A stretch of DNA of 64,000 bases from Filimonas lacunae. Its GTDB lineage: Bacteria > Bacteroidota > Bacteroidia > Chitinophagales > Chitinophagaceae. Below, one piece after another: positions 46,001 through 52,906 of this stretch. Numbering within the stretch: position 1 is the stretch's first letter; each line of letters starts with the position of its first letter. The notes under the pieces are model-generated. The model was not told the DNA's origin and ran no database searches. It was given only the letters and a program-made list of their open reading frames with translations. Both the position numbers and the translations under genes were made by a program. The stretch spans positions 6,080,823 to 6,144,822 of the forward strand of contig NZ_AP017422.1 in assembly GCF_002355595.1 (NCBI RefSeq), given 5' to 3'.

Positions 46001-46414
46001 ACCGTCCTGACGCAATAAGTAACCAATTACTTTGATTGGCGGAGGCGGAGCCATATATTCAACTGGGGCATAGCCGGCAGGAGGTGTAGCAGGCACAGCT
46101 GGCTTTGCCGATACAATAATAGTTTGTGCTTCAATAGAATATTGCAGCCCCTGGTTTTTCAACAACAGATCCAGGAATTGTTTCAACGGCATTTTTTCAG
46201 CAGAAATAGTTACAGTTCCGGCATTGTTCAATAGCTTTTTATTGCCAATAACCAGGTAGCCCGTCTGGGCCTTAATTTCAGCAAAAGCCTTCTCCAGTTT
46301 CACATCTTTCCCTTTAAAGCTGATGCTTTGAGGAGACACCTTTGCACTCACATGTAAGCAGAAAGCTAAAAGCAGTACAGTGGTCAATTTCATAATTTTC
46401 ACCGTTTTGGCCAT
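43094..46414 (-). CDS. SusC/RagA TonB-linked outer-membrane transporter with STN domain (locus 4)
   Basis: The start is taken at MAKTVKIMKLTTVLLLAF (46414), which opens a normal signal peptide; the frame is open up to 46507, but that part looks like leader. The product is then 1106 aa. It has an STN domain (ISFKGKDVKLEKAFAEIKAQ), a proline-rich linker (EYMAPPPPIKV), a carboxypeptidase-regulatory-like domain, the TonB box LDETVVMAYG, and a plug with RNDPLYVIDGVPFPS and EILKDADASAIYGSRAANG. It ends in TITAGIQLTL. It pairs with the SusD encoded 11 bp downstream. The STN domain implies signalling to the FecR encoded upstream, yet no sigma gene is nearby. Confidence 0.94.
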   Translation of the reverse strand: MAKTVKIMKLTTVLLLAFCLHVSAKVSPQSISFKGKDVKLEKAFAEIKAQTGYLVIGNKKLLNNAGTVTISAEKMPLKQFLDLLLKNQGLQYSIEAQTIIVSAKPAVPATPPAGYAPVEYMAPPPPIKVIGYLLRQDGRDALVGATVQVKGTKSGVSTDNQGKFTLDANEGDLLVITYVGFETRVVTVKGPNMGVIYLSASQNQLDETVVMAYGTTTRRYNTGNIARVTAEDIAKQPVTNPLLALQGRMAGVQVTQANGVTGSKVTLQVRGQNFIGTSTIGRNDPLYVIDGVPFPSTAINRSISGSSAVDGATGETSPFNVLNPANIESIEILKDADASAIYGSRAANGVILITTKKGKAGKTTFSANVWTGRSVVGHTPQMLSTQEYRTIRKIAFANDGVTPTTTNAPDLLVWDSTKTNDFYDKFIGGTMTTTDANGSLSGGDARNKFLLSASYHKENTVFVNDQGYKRASVMFNNDHTSLDGKFNVNASVQYSSDVNNLSYLDPTSYAYVLAPNYPLYNANGTLNWTMANPLGYLNASYKASSNNLSGRALFRYTIIPGLDIKTSLGYNKMTTDQVRLTPTTYYNPTFNVTSGTGSFSNYTQESFIIEPQATYSTVIGQGRLNVLAGGTWQNTKGKMPFNLSTSGYTSDDNLSDPQAATSRSVSVSSNQYLYASLFGRVTYNWKNKYIVNGAVRRDGSSRFGPDKRFGNFGSIGAAWLFSEENFAKAIPALSFGKLRGSYGVAGNDQTGDYLYTAFYTTTTAYGATSAIVPSGIANPRIQWEVNRKMELATELGFLKDRILFNAAWYRNRSNSQLVSYTLSPQSGFTSYTANMPALVENSGWEFSATTININKGKLKYTTTVNITLPRNKLVYYPDLTQGAASTLAASYAQGYPLTSSFLYKYLGDDPVTGLPTFQDANKDGRFTNGIFDNGRGDYLYAGNTAPQFFGGLNNSLTYKNFQLDVFIQFTKQKGRSIAATAYNPPGNAAYFNYSRDMIISYLGTPDKWAGNKKITQGYGDAYTAFGRWVASDANFVDASFVRLKSVNLSYTLPAELLKKWHMQTIRLYMQAQNLFTITGYKGFDPETKSISLPPLRTITAGIQLTL

Positions 46415-46581
46415 AAACCGGCTTTCTTCCCTGTGGTAAATACCTGCGGGTAACTGCTGATAAATTACAGCATGAAGCAGCCGGTTACAAAGAGTGTTAA
46501 ATTGCATAACTTTGTAACAGTTTGGTTAAATGATTAAGCAGTCTTGCGTGACTATATGAATCAGGCGGCCTTAACTACTTG

Positions 46582-46612
46582 CCGTTCCGGTCACTACCCG
46601 GAGCGGTTTTTT
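46582..46612 (+). terminator. Plus-strand terminator-like hairpin upstream of susC (locus 4)
   Basis: CCGTTCCGG (46582-46590) pairs with CCGGAGCGG (46598-46606), one mismatch, and six T follow on the plus strand. No T-run follows on the minus strand, the direction of the flanking genes. It lies in the FecR-SusC gap, like the hairpin at 8903-8938 in locus 1. Confidence 0.55.
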
Positions 46613-46651
46613 GTTACTACCTGCCCAAAAAACTCCAATGTCTTTATCTCA

Positions 46652-47833
46652 TTAAGGCATTACAATCAGTTTGTTATCTTCATTCATAGTAAACTTCACA
46701 CCCGATTTTTCCAATACCTGCAACACCTGTAGCAGGTTCAGGTTTTTACCCATCTCGCCAAAAAACTCAATATTAGGTACAGCTCCTGCGTATGCTACTT
46801 CTATATTGTACCAGCGGGCCAGTTGACGCATTACCACTTCCAGTTTCTGATTCTCAAAATTGAACACTCCGTTTTTCCAGGCAGTTACCTGTGCTATATC
46901 AGGGTGATTATTCAATTCTACTTCCTTAGCTGCACTTACCAATGCCTGCTGGCCAGGCTGCAATTGCAACGCCTGCTTTCCGGCATTTACACGTACAGCT
47001 CCCGAGATTAATGTAGTGGCTGCTTTAGCCTCATTGGCATAGGCATTAATATTAAACTCAGTACCCAACACTTCTATAGTATTATTACCCGGGGCTTCTA
47101 CTATAAAAGGGACTCCTGCTTTAGCAGCTACTTCGAAATAAGCTTCGCCTGTTATCTCTACCCTTCTATCCTTACCCTCAAACACTACCGGGTAATGCAA
47201 AGAAGAACCTGCATTCAGCCATACTTTACTACCATCAGGCAGGTTCAATTCAAACTGGCGCCCCAATGGAGTACTAATAGTATTATAAGCAATCTCTCCT
47301 TTATTATCAGCTGTGTTGCTATATACCAGTTGTCCGTTTTGCAGTGTAATAACCGTTCCCTTGTCAGTAGCCACAACCCCATTAGGCAAGCTATCCAGCT
47401 CCACCACTTTGCCATTAGCCAATGTTAGCAAGGCACCTTTATGGCCTGGCGCTATTTTAGCCAGGTTTACTTGTAAGCCACTTGTAGCAGGTTTATTACG
47501 CACCAGAAGGAATAAGCCCCCTGTTAATAATATAGCCAGCACGGCCGCTGCCGCCCATATACGATTACGAAAACGGCTGTATAACGTGCGTACAGGTGCC
47601 GCTTCTTTAGTTCTGTCGGCTTCCAGTACTTTATCCAGCACCGGTTGCCAGTAAGTTTCGTTATAAGCAACCGTTTCCGGATGTTGTAATAACAGAGTGG
47701 TTACCAAACTCACATATTCCTCACGGTTAGCGCCGGATATAAGCCAATCTTCAAAATCCGCTTTTTCAGCCTCTGTAAGTGTGGCTGAAAAGCTTTTTTC
47801 GATCAGATATATTGCTCTTTCCTTATTAATCAT
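46652..47833 (-). CDS. FecR-family anti-sigma factor without adjacent sigma gene (locus 4)
   Basis: The 393-aa product has an N-terminal helical part (ATLTEAEKADFEDWLISGAN), one membrane segment (about 92-110, AAAVLAILLTGGLFLLV), a FecR domain (STPLGRQFELNLPDGSKVWL, VLGTEFNINAYANE) and a DUF4974-type C-terminal domain (LEVVMRQLARWYNIEVAYAG). All parts look intact. The upstream 350 bp contain no sigma gene and the next gene is an unrelated TolC, so the cognate ECF sigma factor must be encoded elsewhere or is missing. It leads the operon FecR-SusC-SusD-protease-TlpA-ABC. Confidence 0.92.
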   Translation of the reverse strand: MINKERAIYLIEKSFSATLTEAEKADFEDWLISGANREEYVSLVTTLLLQHPETVAYNETYWQPVLDKVLEADRTKEAAPVRTLYSRFRNRIWAAAAVLAILLTGGLFLLVRNKPATSGLQVNLAKIAPGHKGALLTLANGKVVELDSLPNGVVATDKGTVITLQNGQLVYSNTADNKGEIAYNTISTPLGRQFELNLPDGSKVWLNAGSSLHYPVVFEGKDRRVEITGEAYFEVAAKAGVPFIVEAPGNNTIEVLGTEFNINAYANEAKAATTLISGAVRVNAGKQALQLQPGQQALVSAAKEVELNNHPDIAQVTAWKNGVFNFENQKLEVVMRQLARWYNIEVAYAGAVPNIEFFGEMGKNLNLLQVLQVLEKSGVKFTMNEDNKLIVMP

Positions 47834-48119
47834 AATAATATAAATGTGTGGAGTTTAAGCAGAGGTGAGCAGTTTACAGGCATCTGAACATGTGCCTTCT
47901 AAGTAAAGAATACCCTCAAAAAGTTTTGTACCTACCCAAACCTGATTTTTTTACTATTTTTTCAAAAAAGAAAAAGCAACAGGCAGGAGGTACGGCAGGC
48001 TGCTTTTTTACAATATAGACAAAGGAGCTAAAAATGGCCCTTAAAGTTTTTTAAGCAGGGCCGCCATTTTCACACAGCTCTCAAAAAAGGAGAATTAACT
48101 TTATTCACAGGCAAAAAAA
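47834..48119. other. Non-coding region upstream of the orphan FecR gene
   Basis: About 290 bp that should contain the promoter of the locus 4 operon. No open frame resembling a sigma factor is present. The only structure is an imperfect hairpin, AAAATGGC (48031-48038) with GCCATTTT (48063-48070), with further pairing of GGCCC/GGGCC and CTTAAA/TTTAAG inside. Poly-A/T tracts are frequent. Confidence 0.5.
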
Positions 48120-48145
48120 GGGAGCTTTCTAAAAAGAAAGCTCCC
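48120..48145 (-). terminator. Terminator of the ABC/HlyD/TolC export operon
   Basis: Perfect 11-bp stem GGGAGCTTTCT (48120-48130) with AGAAAGCTCCC (48135-48145). On the minus strand it is followed by TTTTTTTGCC. It lies 37 bp after the TolC stop. Confidence 0.92.
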
Positions 48146-48181
48146 GGGTGTTATAGAAAACAACGGATGGTTTATTTCATC

Positions 48182-49573
48182 TTACTGCAACATACCCGCG
48201 GCCCACGATACGGCGTAAGCTGATTTCAGGTACTTTACGCGTAACTCGGTTTGCTTTTGCAGCAATTCAATCAGCTTGCTTTCGCGACTATTAATCACAA
48301 ACAAACTGCTTTCACCTTGCGAAAATTTCAGTTCTTCGTTCTTTAACAAAGCCTGGTAATTACGATACATGCTACTGGTTGTTCCCAGCTGCTGTTGTAA
48401 TAAAGTATACTCGTTATAGTACGAACGTATTTTGTTGCTTAACTGCCAGCGTTTGTTTTCCAGCTGTAGACTAGTTTCCTGTATCTTCAGTTTGGCCTTT
48501 CTGTAATCTCCCCTTCCTTCCCGTAACAACAGCGGCATCTTTAATTCGATACCCCATTTGTAGTTATTCTCCAGCATAGTGCCGCTCACATTCTTCAACA
48601 CATAATAATCTTTGTTCAGCAGATTGGCTTTCAGATTAATATAAGGTAACAGGCTTTGAAACTTCAAACGCCTTTCCACTTCCAGCCCATCCAGCTTAAA
48701 CTGGTAGCTGCGCAAATCAGGATGCTTTTCCAGCGCCTGTGACACCAGATCTTCCACAGCCGACACATCCTTTTCCGAAGCAAATTGCAAAGTATCAGGC
48801 CTGAAATGGTCTGGCAACATTACCGCACTGTCGTTTTGCAACCACAGATAATTGCTCAGTTCCAGTGATGCGTTGTTCAGCTTTAGCAAGGCTTCGGTCT
48901 GGTTCATACGGTAGCCCTGTATTTGCGTATAAGCTTCCAGCGTATCCATCATAGCTTTATCGCCATTATTATAGGCAGTGCGTAATAAACGTAAACGGTT
49001 ACCGGCCACTTCAATATAACGGGTATACATGCTGTATAACTGGTAAGCTCCCGCCCACTGCCAGTAGCTTACATAGGCATCGAACAACAGATCGTTCAAC
49101 ATACTTAAACGTTCCTGCTCACTTTGATTCACGTATATTTTAGCCTGCTGCAAAACAGCCCTGCGCTTATCAAACAATAAGCCTTTACCCACCGGCACTT
49201 CAACTCCCAGGTAACTGGTTTGCCCCTTGGTAACTTCGGAGGTAATATAATTACCTCCATTGTTTTCCAAACCGGTTTTAATATCTATACCAATAGGTGT
49301 TGGTATTTTCAGCTCGGGGTTGGTATAGTAATAATAGTTTTTGCCATCAAAGGTTTTTCGGCTGGCGTTTAAGCCTACCGTAGGATCGAAGCCCCCACGC
49401 GCACTGGTAAGTTCCGCCTCAGCCTTGTTCACCTGCAAATTAGCCTGGCGGGCTACCGGGTGAAATTGCTTTACCCATTGGATAAAATCATCTGCAGTGA
49501 ACAATTGCTGGGCACTAACCCTACTAAATACACAAGTAACCAGTATAAAAAACAACAATATATATTGCTTCAT
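48182..49573 (-). CDS. TolC-family outer-membrane channel protein (ABC export trio)
   Basis: The 463-aa product has a signal peptide (ends SRVSAQ) and two long helical repeats of the outer-membrane-efflux family, including FIQWVKQFHPVARQANLQVN and the second-repeat helix with LEKHPDLRSYQFKLDGLEVE. It would form the trimeric channel-tunnel across the outer membrane for the HlyD-like adaptor encoded directly upstream (its stop abuts this start). Together with the ABC protein it forms a type I-like export set. No obvious protein substrate gene is adjacent. Confidence 0.9.
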   Translation of the reverse strand: MKQYILLFFILVTCVFSRVSAQQLFTADDFIQWVKQFHPVARQANLQVNKAEAELTSARGGFDPTVGLNASRKTFDGKNYYYYTNPELKIPTPIGIDIKTGLENNGGNYITSEVTKGQTSYLGVEVPVGKGLLFDKRRAVLQQAKIYVNQSEQERLSMLNDLLFDAYVSYWQWAGAYQLYSMYTRYIEVAGNRLRLLRTAYNNGDKAMMDTLEAYTQIQGYRMNQTEALLKLNNASLELSNYLWLQNDSAVMLPDHFRPDTLQFASEKDVSAVEDLVSQALEKHPDLRSYQFKLDGLEVERRLKFQSLLPYINLKANLLNKDYYVLKNVSGTMLENNYKWGIELKMPLLLREGRGDYRKAKLKIQETSLQLENKRWQLSNKIRSYYNEYTLLQQQLGTTSSMYRNYQALLKNEELKFSQGESSLFVINSRESKLIELLQKQTELRVKYLKSAYAVSWAAGMLQ

Positions 49574-50938
49574 TTATTTGTCTTTTTTGCCACCGCCGTC
49601 TTTTTCTTTTACAGCAGAAGGTTTATAATACTCTGGTGGGAAGCCGTTAATATTCCGCCATAATTCAAAGTACACCGGCACATCTTTCAGTAGTGCTATA
49701 CCATTAGCACCACCACCCATGCGCAACAGGGAAGGCCACTTTTTCTCAGACGGATCTTCCGTAACCAATACCCGGAACTTACCGTTATAGCTAACTGAAG
49801 TTTCTACAGCCGACACACGCCCCGCAAAAGTGCCATAGCTGCTGGAGGGCCAGCCACTGAACACGATAGCCGGAAACCCATCAAAGATGAAACGCACCTT
49901 CTGTCCGGTATCCATCAACGGCAAATCCATAGGCGCCACATACATTTCCACCGCATATTGTACATGGTCAGGCACAATCTCCACAATCATATCCCCCTCC
50001 TTCACCATCTCACCAATACCTTCTTTACGTGCCTTGGTTATTTGGCCGCTTTGGGGAGCTATTATATAATACAGTTTATTACGGATATCGTAGCTGGCAT
50101 AAGCATTCTGCAGCTTAGCCACATCAGCCTCTGTGCTCGCAACACTGCTTAATGAAGAATACCGATCCCCTTCTGCCTTGGATATTTTATCGGTATACTC
50201 CTGCACTGCACTGTTCATTTCAATACGCAGCGCTATTAATTCCTGTCTGCTTTGAGCCAGTTTATTCTGACTGCTGATGCGCTTAGCGCTTGCATTCTGG
50301 TAACCCACTTTACGCTTTTCAAAATCCACCAGCGATATAGAGCCACTGTCCAGCATCAGCTGTGCGGCGGCAATCTGGCGTTTGTATACACTCAGCTCAT
50401 TTTCTACTGCTATCAGGTCTGTACTATCACTGATCACTTTCAAATACTGTTGCTGCAACTTGTTTTCCAGTGACTGCAGTTTTAATTCACGTCCCTGGGC
50501 AAGCGCTTTGGCCTGTGTTACGGCAGTATTGGCTTTGTTCTTATACCCTTCAATACTTTGCTGCTTGGCAGTGATCTGTTGCTTTGTACGGGGCAGTAAT
50601 TCAGGATCGAAATAATCGACCTTTACTTCCCCCAACCGCAGCAGGGTATCACCCGCCTGTACAAAATCACCTTCTTTTACATACCACTTCTCCACACGTC
50701 CTGCTATCACCGTGTTTATCTCCTGCGGACGCTGCTCCTGGCGCAGGGTGGTCACCGTTCCCTTGGCGCGGATGTTCTGCGTCCAGGGCAAAAACATTAC
50801 AATAATTAATACCACCAACACTCCCAGCAACCATTGTTTGATATTGCTTTTATGGCGGATACGGTAAATTTTTCCAAATGCCTGCCACTTACTGCCAGGC
50901 AACGTTTCTTCTATATTAGCAGTAATAAATTTTTCCAT
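49574..50938 (-). CDS. HlyD-family membrane-fusion adaptor (ABC export trio)
   Basis: The start is taken at MEKFITANIEETLPG (50938); an in-frame Met three codons earlier (50947) is possible. One N-terminal membrane segment (about 36-55, LLGVLVVLIIVMFLPW) is followed by a biotinyl-lipoyl-like half (GRVEKWYVKEGDFVQAGDTL), a long coiled coil (about 110-275), and the second lipoyl half with beta-barrel (APQSGQITKARKEGIGEMVK). The tail is Lys/Gly-rich (KEKDGGGKKDK). It bridges the inner-membrane ABC protein and TolC. The three genes abut one another and are surely co-transcribed. Confidence 0.93.
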   Translation of the reverse strand: MEKFITANIEETLPGSKWQAFGKIYRIRHKSNIKQWLLGVLVVLIIVMFLPWTQNIRAKGTVTTLRQEQRPQEINTVIAGRVEKWYVKEGDFVQAGDTLLRLGEVKVDYFDPELLPRTKQQITAKQQSIEGYKNKANTAVTQAKALAQGRELKLQSLENKLQQQYLKVISDSTDLIAVENELSVYKRQIAAAQLMLDSGSISLVDFEKRKVGYQNASAKRISSQNKLAQSRQELIALRIEMNSAVQEYTDKISKAEGDRYSSLSSVASTEADVAKLQNAYASYDIRNKLYYIIAPQSGQITKARKEGIGEMVKEGDMIVEIVPDHVQYAVEMYVAPMDLPLMDTGQKVRFIFDGFPAIVFSGWPSSSYGTFAGRVSAVETSVSYNGKFRVLVTEDPSEKKWPSLLRMGGGANGIALLKDVPVYFELWRNINGFPPEYYKPSAVKEKDGGGKKDK

Positions 50939-50947
50939 ATTATTCAC

Positions 50948-52618
50948 TTATGCAGGGTTGTTTTGAATGGTTCCTTTATTCATACGCACTACCATATGGC
51001 AGCTATCTGAAAGACTTTCATCCTCTGAAGCAATAAACACCGTAGCGTTGCTTTCGGATTTTATCAGTGCCAACATCTGCTTTCTGCACTCTTCATCCAG
51101 ATGCGCAAACGGCTCTTCCAGCAGCAACAACCTGTGTTTACCCAACAATGCCCTTACCAGCAGGATGTTTTGCCTTACATGGTGCGATAAGCGTTTACCC
51201 GTAGGGTCCAGTATTACATCATATCCCTCTTTATTAGAACGTACAAACTGATCCAGCCCGGTTTTAGCAGCCAGTGCTGTAATCTCTTCCATAGCAATAG
51301 CATTACCCAGCGTTATATTTTCTAACAATGTGCCCTGGAAAATATCCTGACTGCTTAATAAAATACCTGTTTGAGAACGCAGGCTGTCCAGGTTATAATT
51401 GCCTACCGGCACTTCATCAATCAATACGCTTCCGGTAAAATTTTTATAGTTACCGGTAAGCATGCGCAACAAAGTGCTCTTACCACTGCCACTGGCCCCC
51501 GCAATGTGAACAAGGGTACCAGCGGGCACAGTAAGATTAACTTTTTCTAATGCCTTGCTGCCGTTGGGATAAGAGAACCCGGCATCTGTGAAACGAACCT
51601 GCACTCCTTTATTGTTATCCGCGAGTACGATTGATCCACCCTCTTCTGTATCTGCATCCACTATTTTGCCTAATTTCTCTACCGACACCAATGCATCGTA
51701 TACTTTATCCAGGCTCAGAATAATTTTTTCTACAGAGCTGATGATAGCCAGTATCACAATATCAGCAGCAATAAACTGTCCTATGTTAATCTGTTGATTT
51801 ACCAGCAGCACAGCACCCACCAGCAACATAGCTGCTGTAATAATCACTTTAAAGCTGATAAGACTCCAGAACTGGGTAAGCAACACATGAAAGTAGCGTG
51901 TGCGCGAATCGAGATAACCACTTACCAGCTTGTCTGTTTTTTCAATGTGCATGGAAGTGCTTTTCGCGTACTTGAAAGTGCGTATCACCCTTGCTGTTTC
52001 TTCCAGCCAGGCAGCTACATGATATTTATAATCGCTGGCCTGTAAAGCAGAAGCCAAACCACGCGGAGAAGTTAAGCGCAGGATAATAATAACAATAATG
52101 AGCAGTAAAGCGCCGAATGCAATAAATACCGGGTGATAGAACGACAACAGCAACACACCAAAAAGCACCTGTATTACTGCAGCTGGTAAATCCAGCAATA
52201 GCTTTTCCAGTCCTTTTTGCAGCGAAACGGTGTCGAAAAAACGGTTTACCAGCTCGGGCAGGTAATAACTATCCAGTTTTTCCACATTCAGTTTAGGCAG
52301 TCTGTCGCTGAACTCAAAAGAATAGCGCAGAAAAATTTTCTGCTGCATCTTTTCTATTACCTGTAACTGCCTCACCTGTAGCAGACCATTAAAAAGCACC
52401 CCCAGCACTACCATGATAATTAACACTGCAATGGAGGTGGAGAAAGAGCCTGCCATTACAAAACTAATAATCGTTTGTACGCCCAGCGGCACCGATAATT
52501 GCAGTAACCCGGCCAGTATAGCCAGTATGTAAATGGCCGTTACATCCTTTTTGTCCAGCCGCAGTATATTATAAAACCGAAGGAAGGATTTGCCAATCGA
52601 AATTTTGTCTGTTGCCAT
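50948..52618 (-). CDS. ABC exporter with fused membrane and degenerate ATPase domains
   Basis: The 556-aa product has an ABC type-1 membrane domain (about 1-310, six segments) and one nucleotide-binding domain (about 335-556). There is no N-terminal peptidase. Walker A is normal (GASGSGKST, about 373-381). The signature expected as LSGGQ reads LSHHV (about 478-482). Walker B reads LLLLEEP, with Glu for the usual Asp. The switch His is replaced, in VFIASEDES. These three changes make normal ATP hydrolysis doubtful. It lies directly before the HlyD and TolC genes. It may need a separate catalytic partner, or use ATP binding only. The reading frame is intact and neighbours look normal, so it is not a simple pseudogene. 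Confidence 0.88.
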   Translation of the reverse strand: MATDKISIGKSFLRFYNILRLDKKDVTAIYILAILAGLLQLSVPLGVQTIISFVMAGSFSTSIAVLIIMVVLGVLFNGLLQVRQLQVIEKMQQKIFLRYSFEFSDRLPKLNVEKLDSYYLPELVNRFFDTVSLQKGLEKLLLDLPAAVIQVLFGVLLLSFYHPVFIAFGALLLIIVIIILRLTSPRGLASALQASDYKYHVAAWLEETARVIRTFKYAKSTSMHIEKTDKLVSGYLDSRTRYFHVLLTQFWSLISFKVIITAAMLLVGAVLLVNQQINIGQFIAADIVILAIISSVEKIILSLDKVYDALVSVEKLGKIVDADTEEGGSIVLADNNKGVQVRFTDAGFSYPNGSKALEKVNLTVPAGTLVHIAGASGSGKSTLLRMLTGNYKNFTGSVLIDEVPVGNYNLDSLRSQTGILLSSQDIFQGTLLENITLGNAIAMEEITALAAKTGLDQFVRSNKEGYDVILDPTGKRLSHHVRQNILLVRALLGKHRLLLLEEPFAHLDEECRKQMLALIKSESNATVFIASEDESLSDSCHMVVRMNKGTIQNNPA

Positions 52619-52678
52619 ATAGCTGTATCTATTTCCTGTTTTGAGGTGGGCAAGATAGCAGCGACTACTTAGTAGGGT

Positions 52679-52707
52679 ATTAGAACCAGATTAGAATGAG
52701 ATTAGAA
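52679..52707 (-). promoter_or_regulatory. Three direct repeats ATTAGAA at 11-bp spacing upstream of the ABC export operon
   Basis: ATTAGAA occurs at 52679-52685, 52690-52696 and 52701-52707, each 11 bp apart, 61-89 bp before the ABC start codon. On the coding strand it reads TTCTAAT three times. Short direct repeats one helical turn apart are the usual layout of OmpR- or LytTR-type regulator sites. A small palindrome CTACTTAGTAG (52665-52675) follows towards the gene. Confidence 0.55.
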
Positions 52708-52812
52708 AGGCAGAGTTTAACATTTCTTAACTTAACAACAAGCTATCCTTCCCTATCCTGAGGAAGCCGCTACTTAGCCAATACTAATTGTTATTCATTT
52801 AATAATACATAG

Positions 52813-52856
52813 AAAAGGGAGGTTATAACCACTTTGATGGTTATAACCTCCCTTTT
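52813..52856 (-). terminator. Strong terminator of the siderophore receptor gene
   Basis: Perfect 19-bp stem: AAAAGGGAGGTTATAACCA (52813-52831) with TGGTTATAACCTCCCTTTT (52838-52856) and a six-base loop. T-runs flank it on both strands, so it can act in both directions. It isolates the receptor gene from the ABC operon. Confidence 0.95.
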
Positions 52857-52906
52857 TGAAAACCCAGACAGTCAAGATCATGGACTTTACAAAAAACATA
52901 TAGGTG

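Noticed and set aside
50948-52618. Treating the ABC exporter gene as a pseudogene
   Set aside because: The frame is uninterrupted, Walker A and the membrane domain are intact and the operon spacing is normal; it is reported instead as a degenerate but probably expressed protein.
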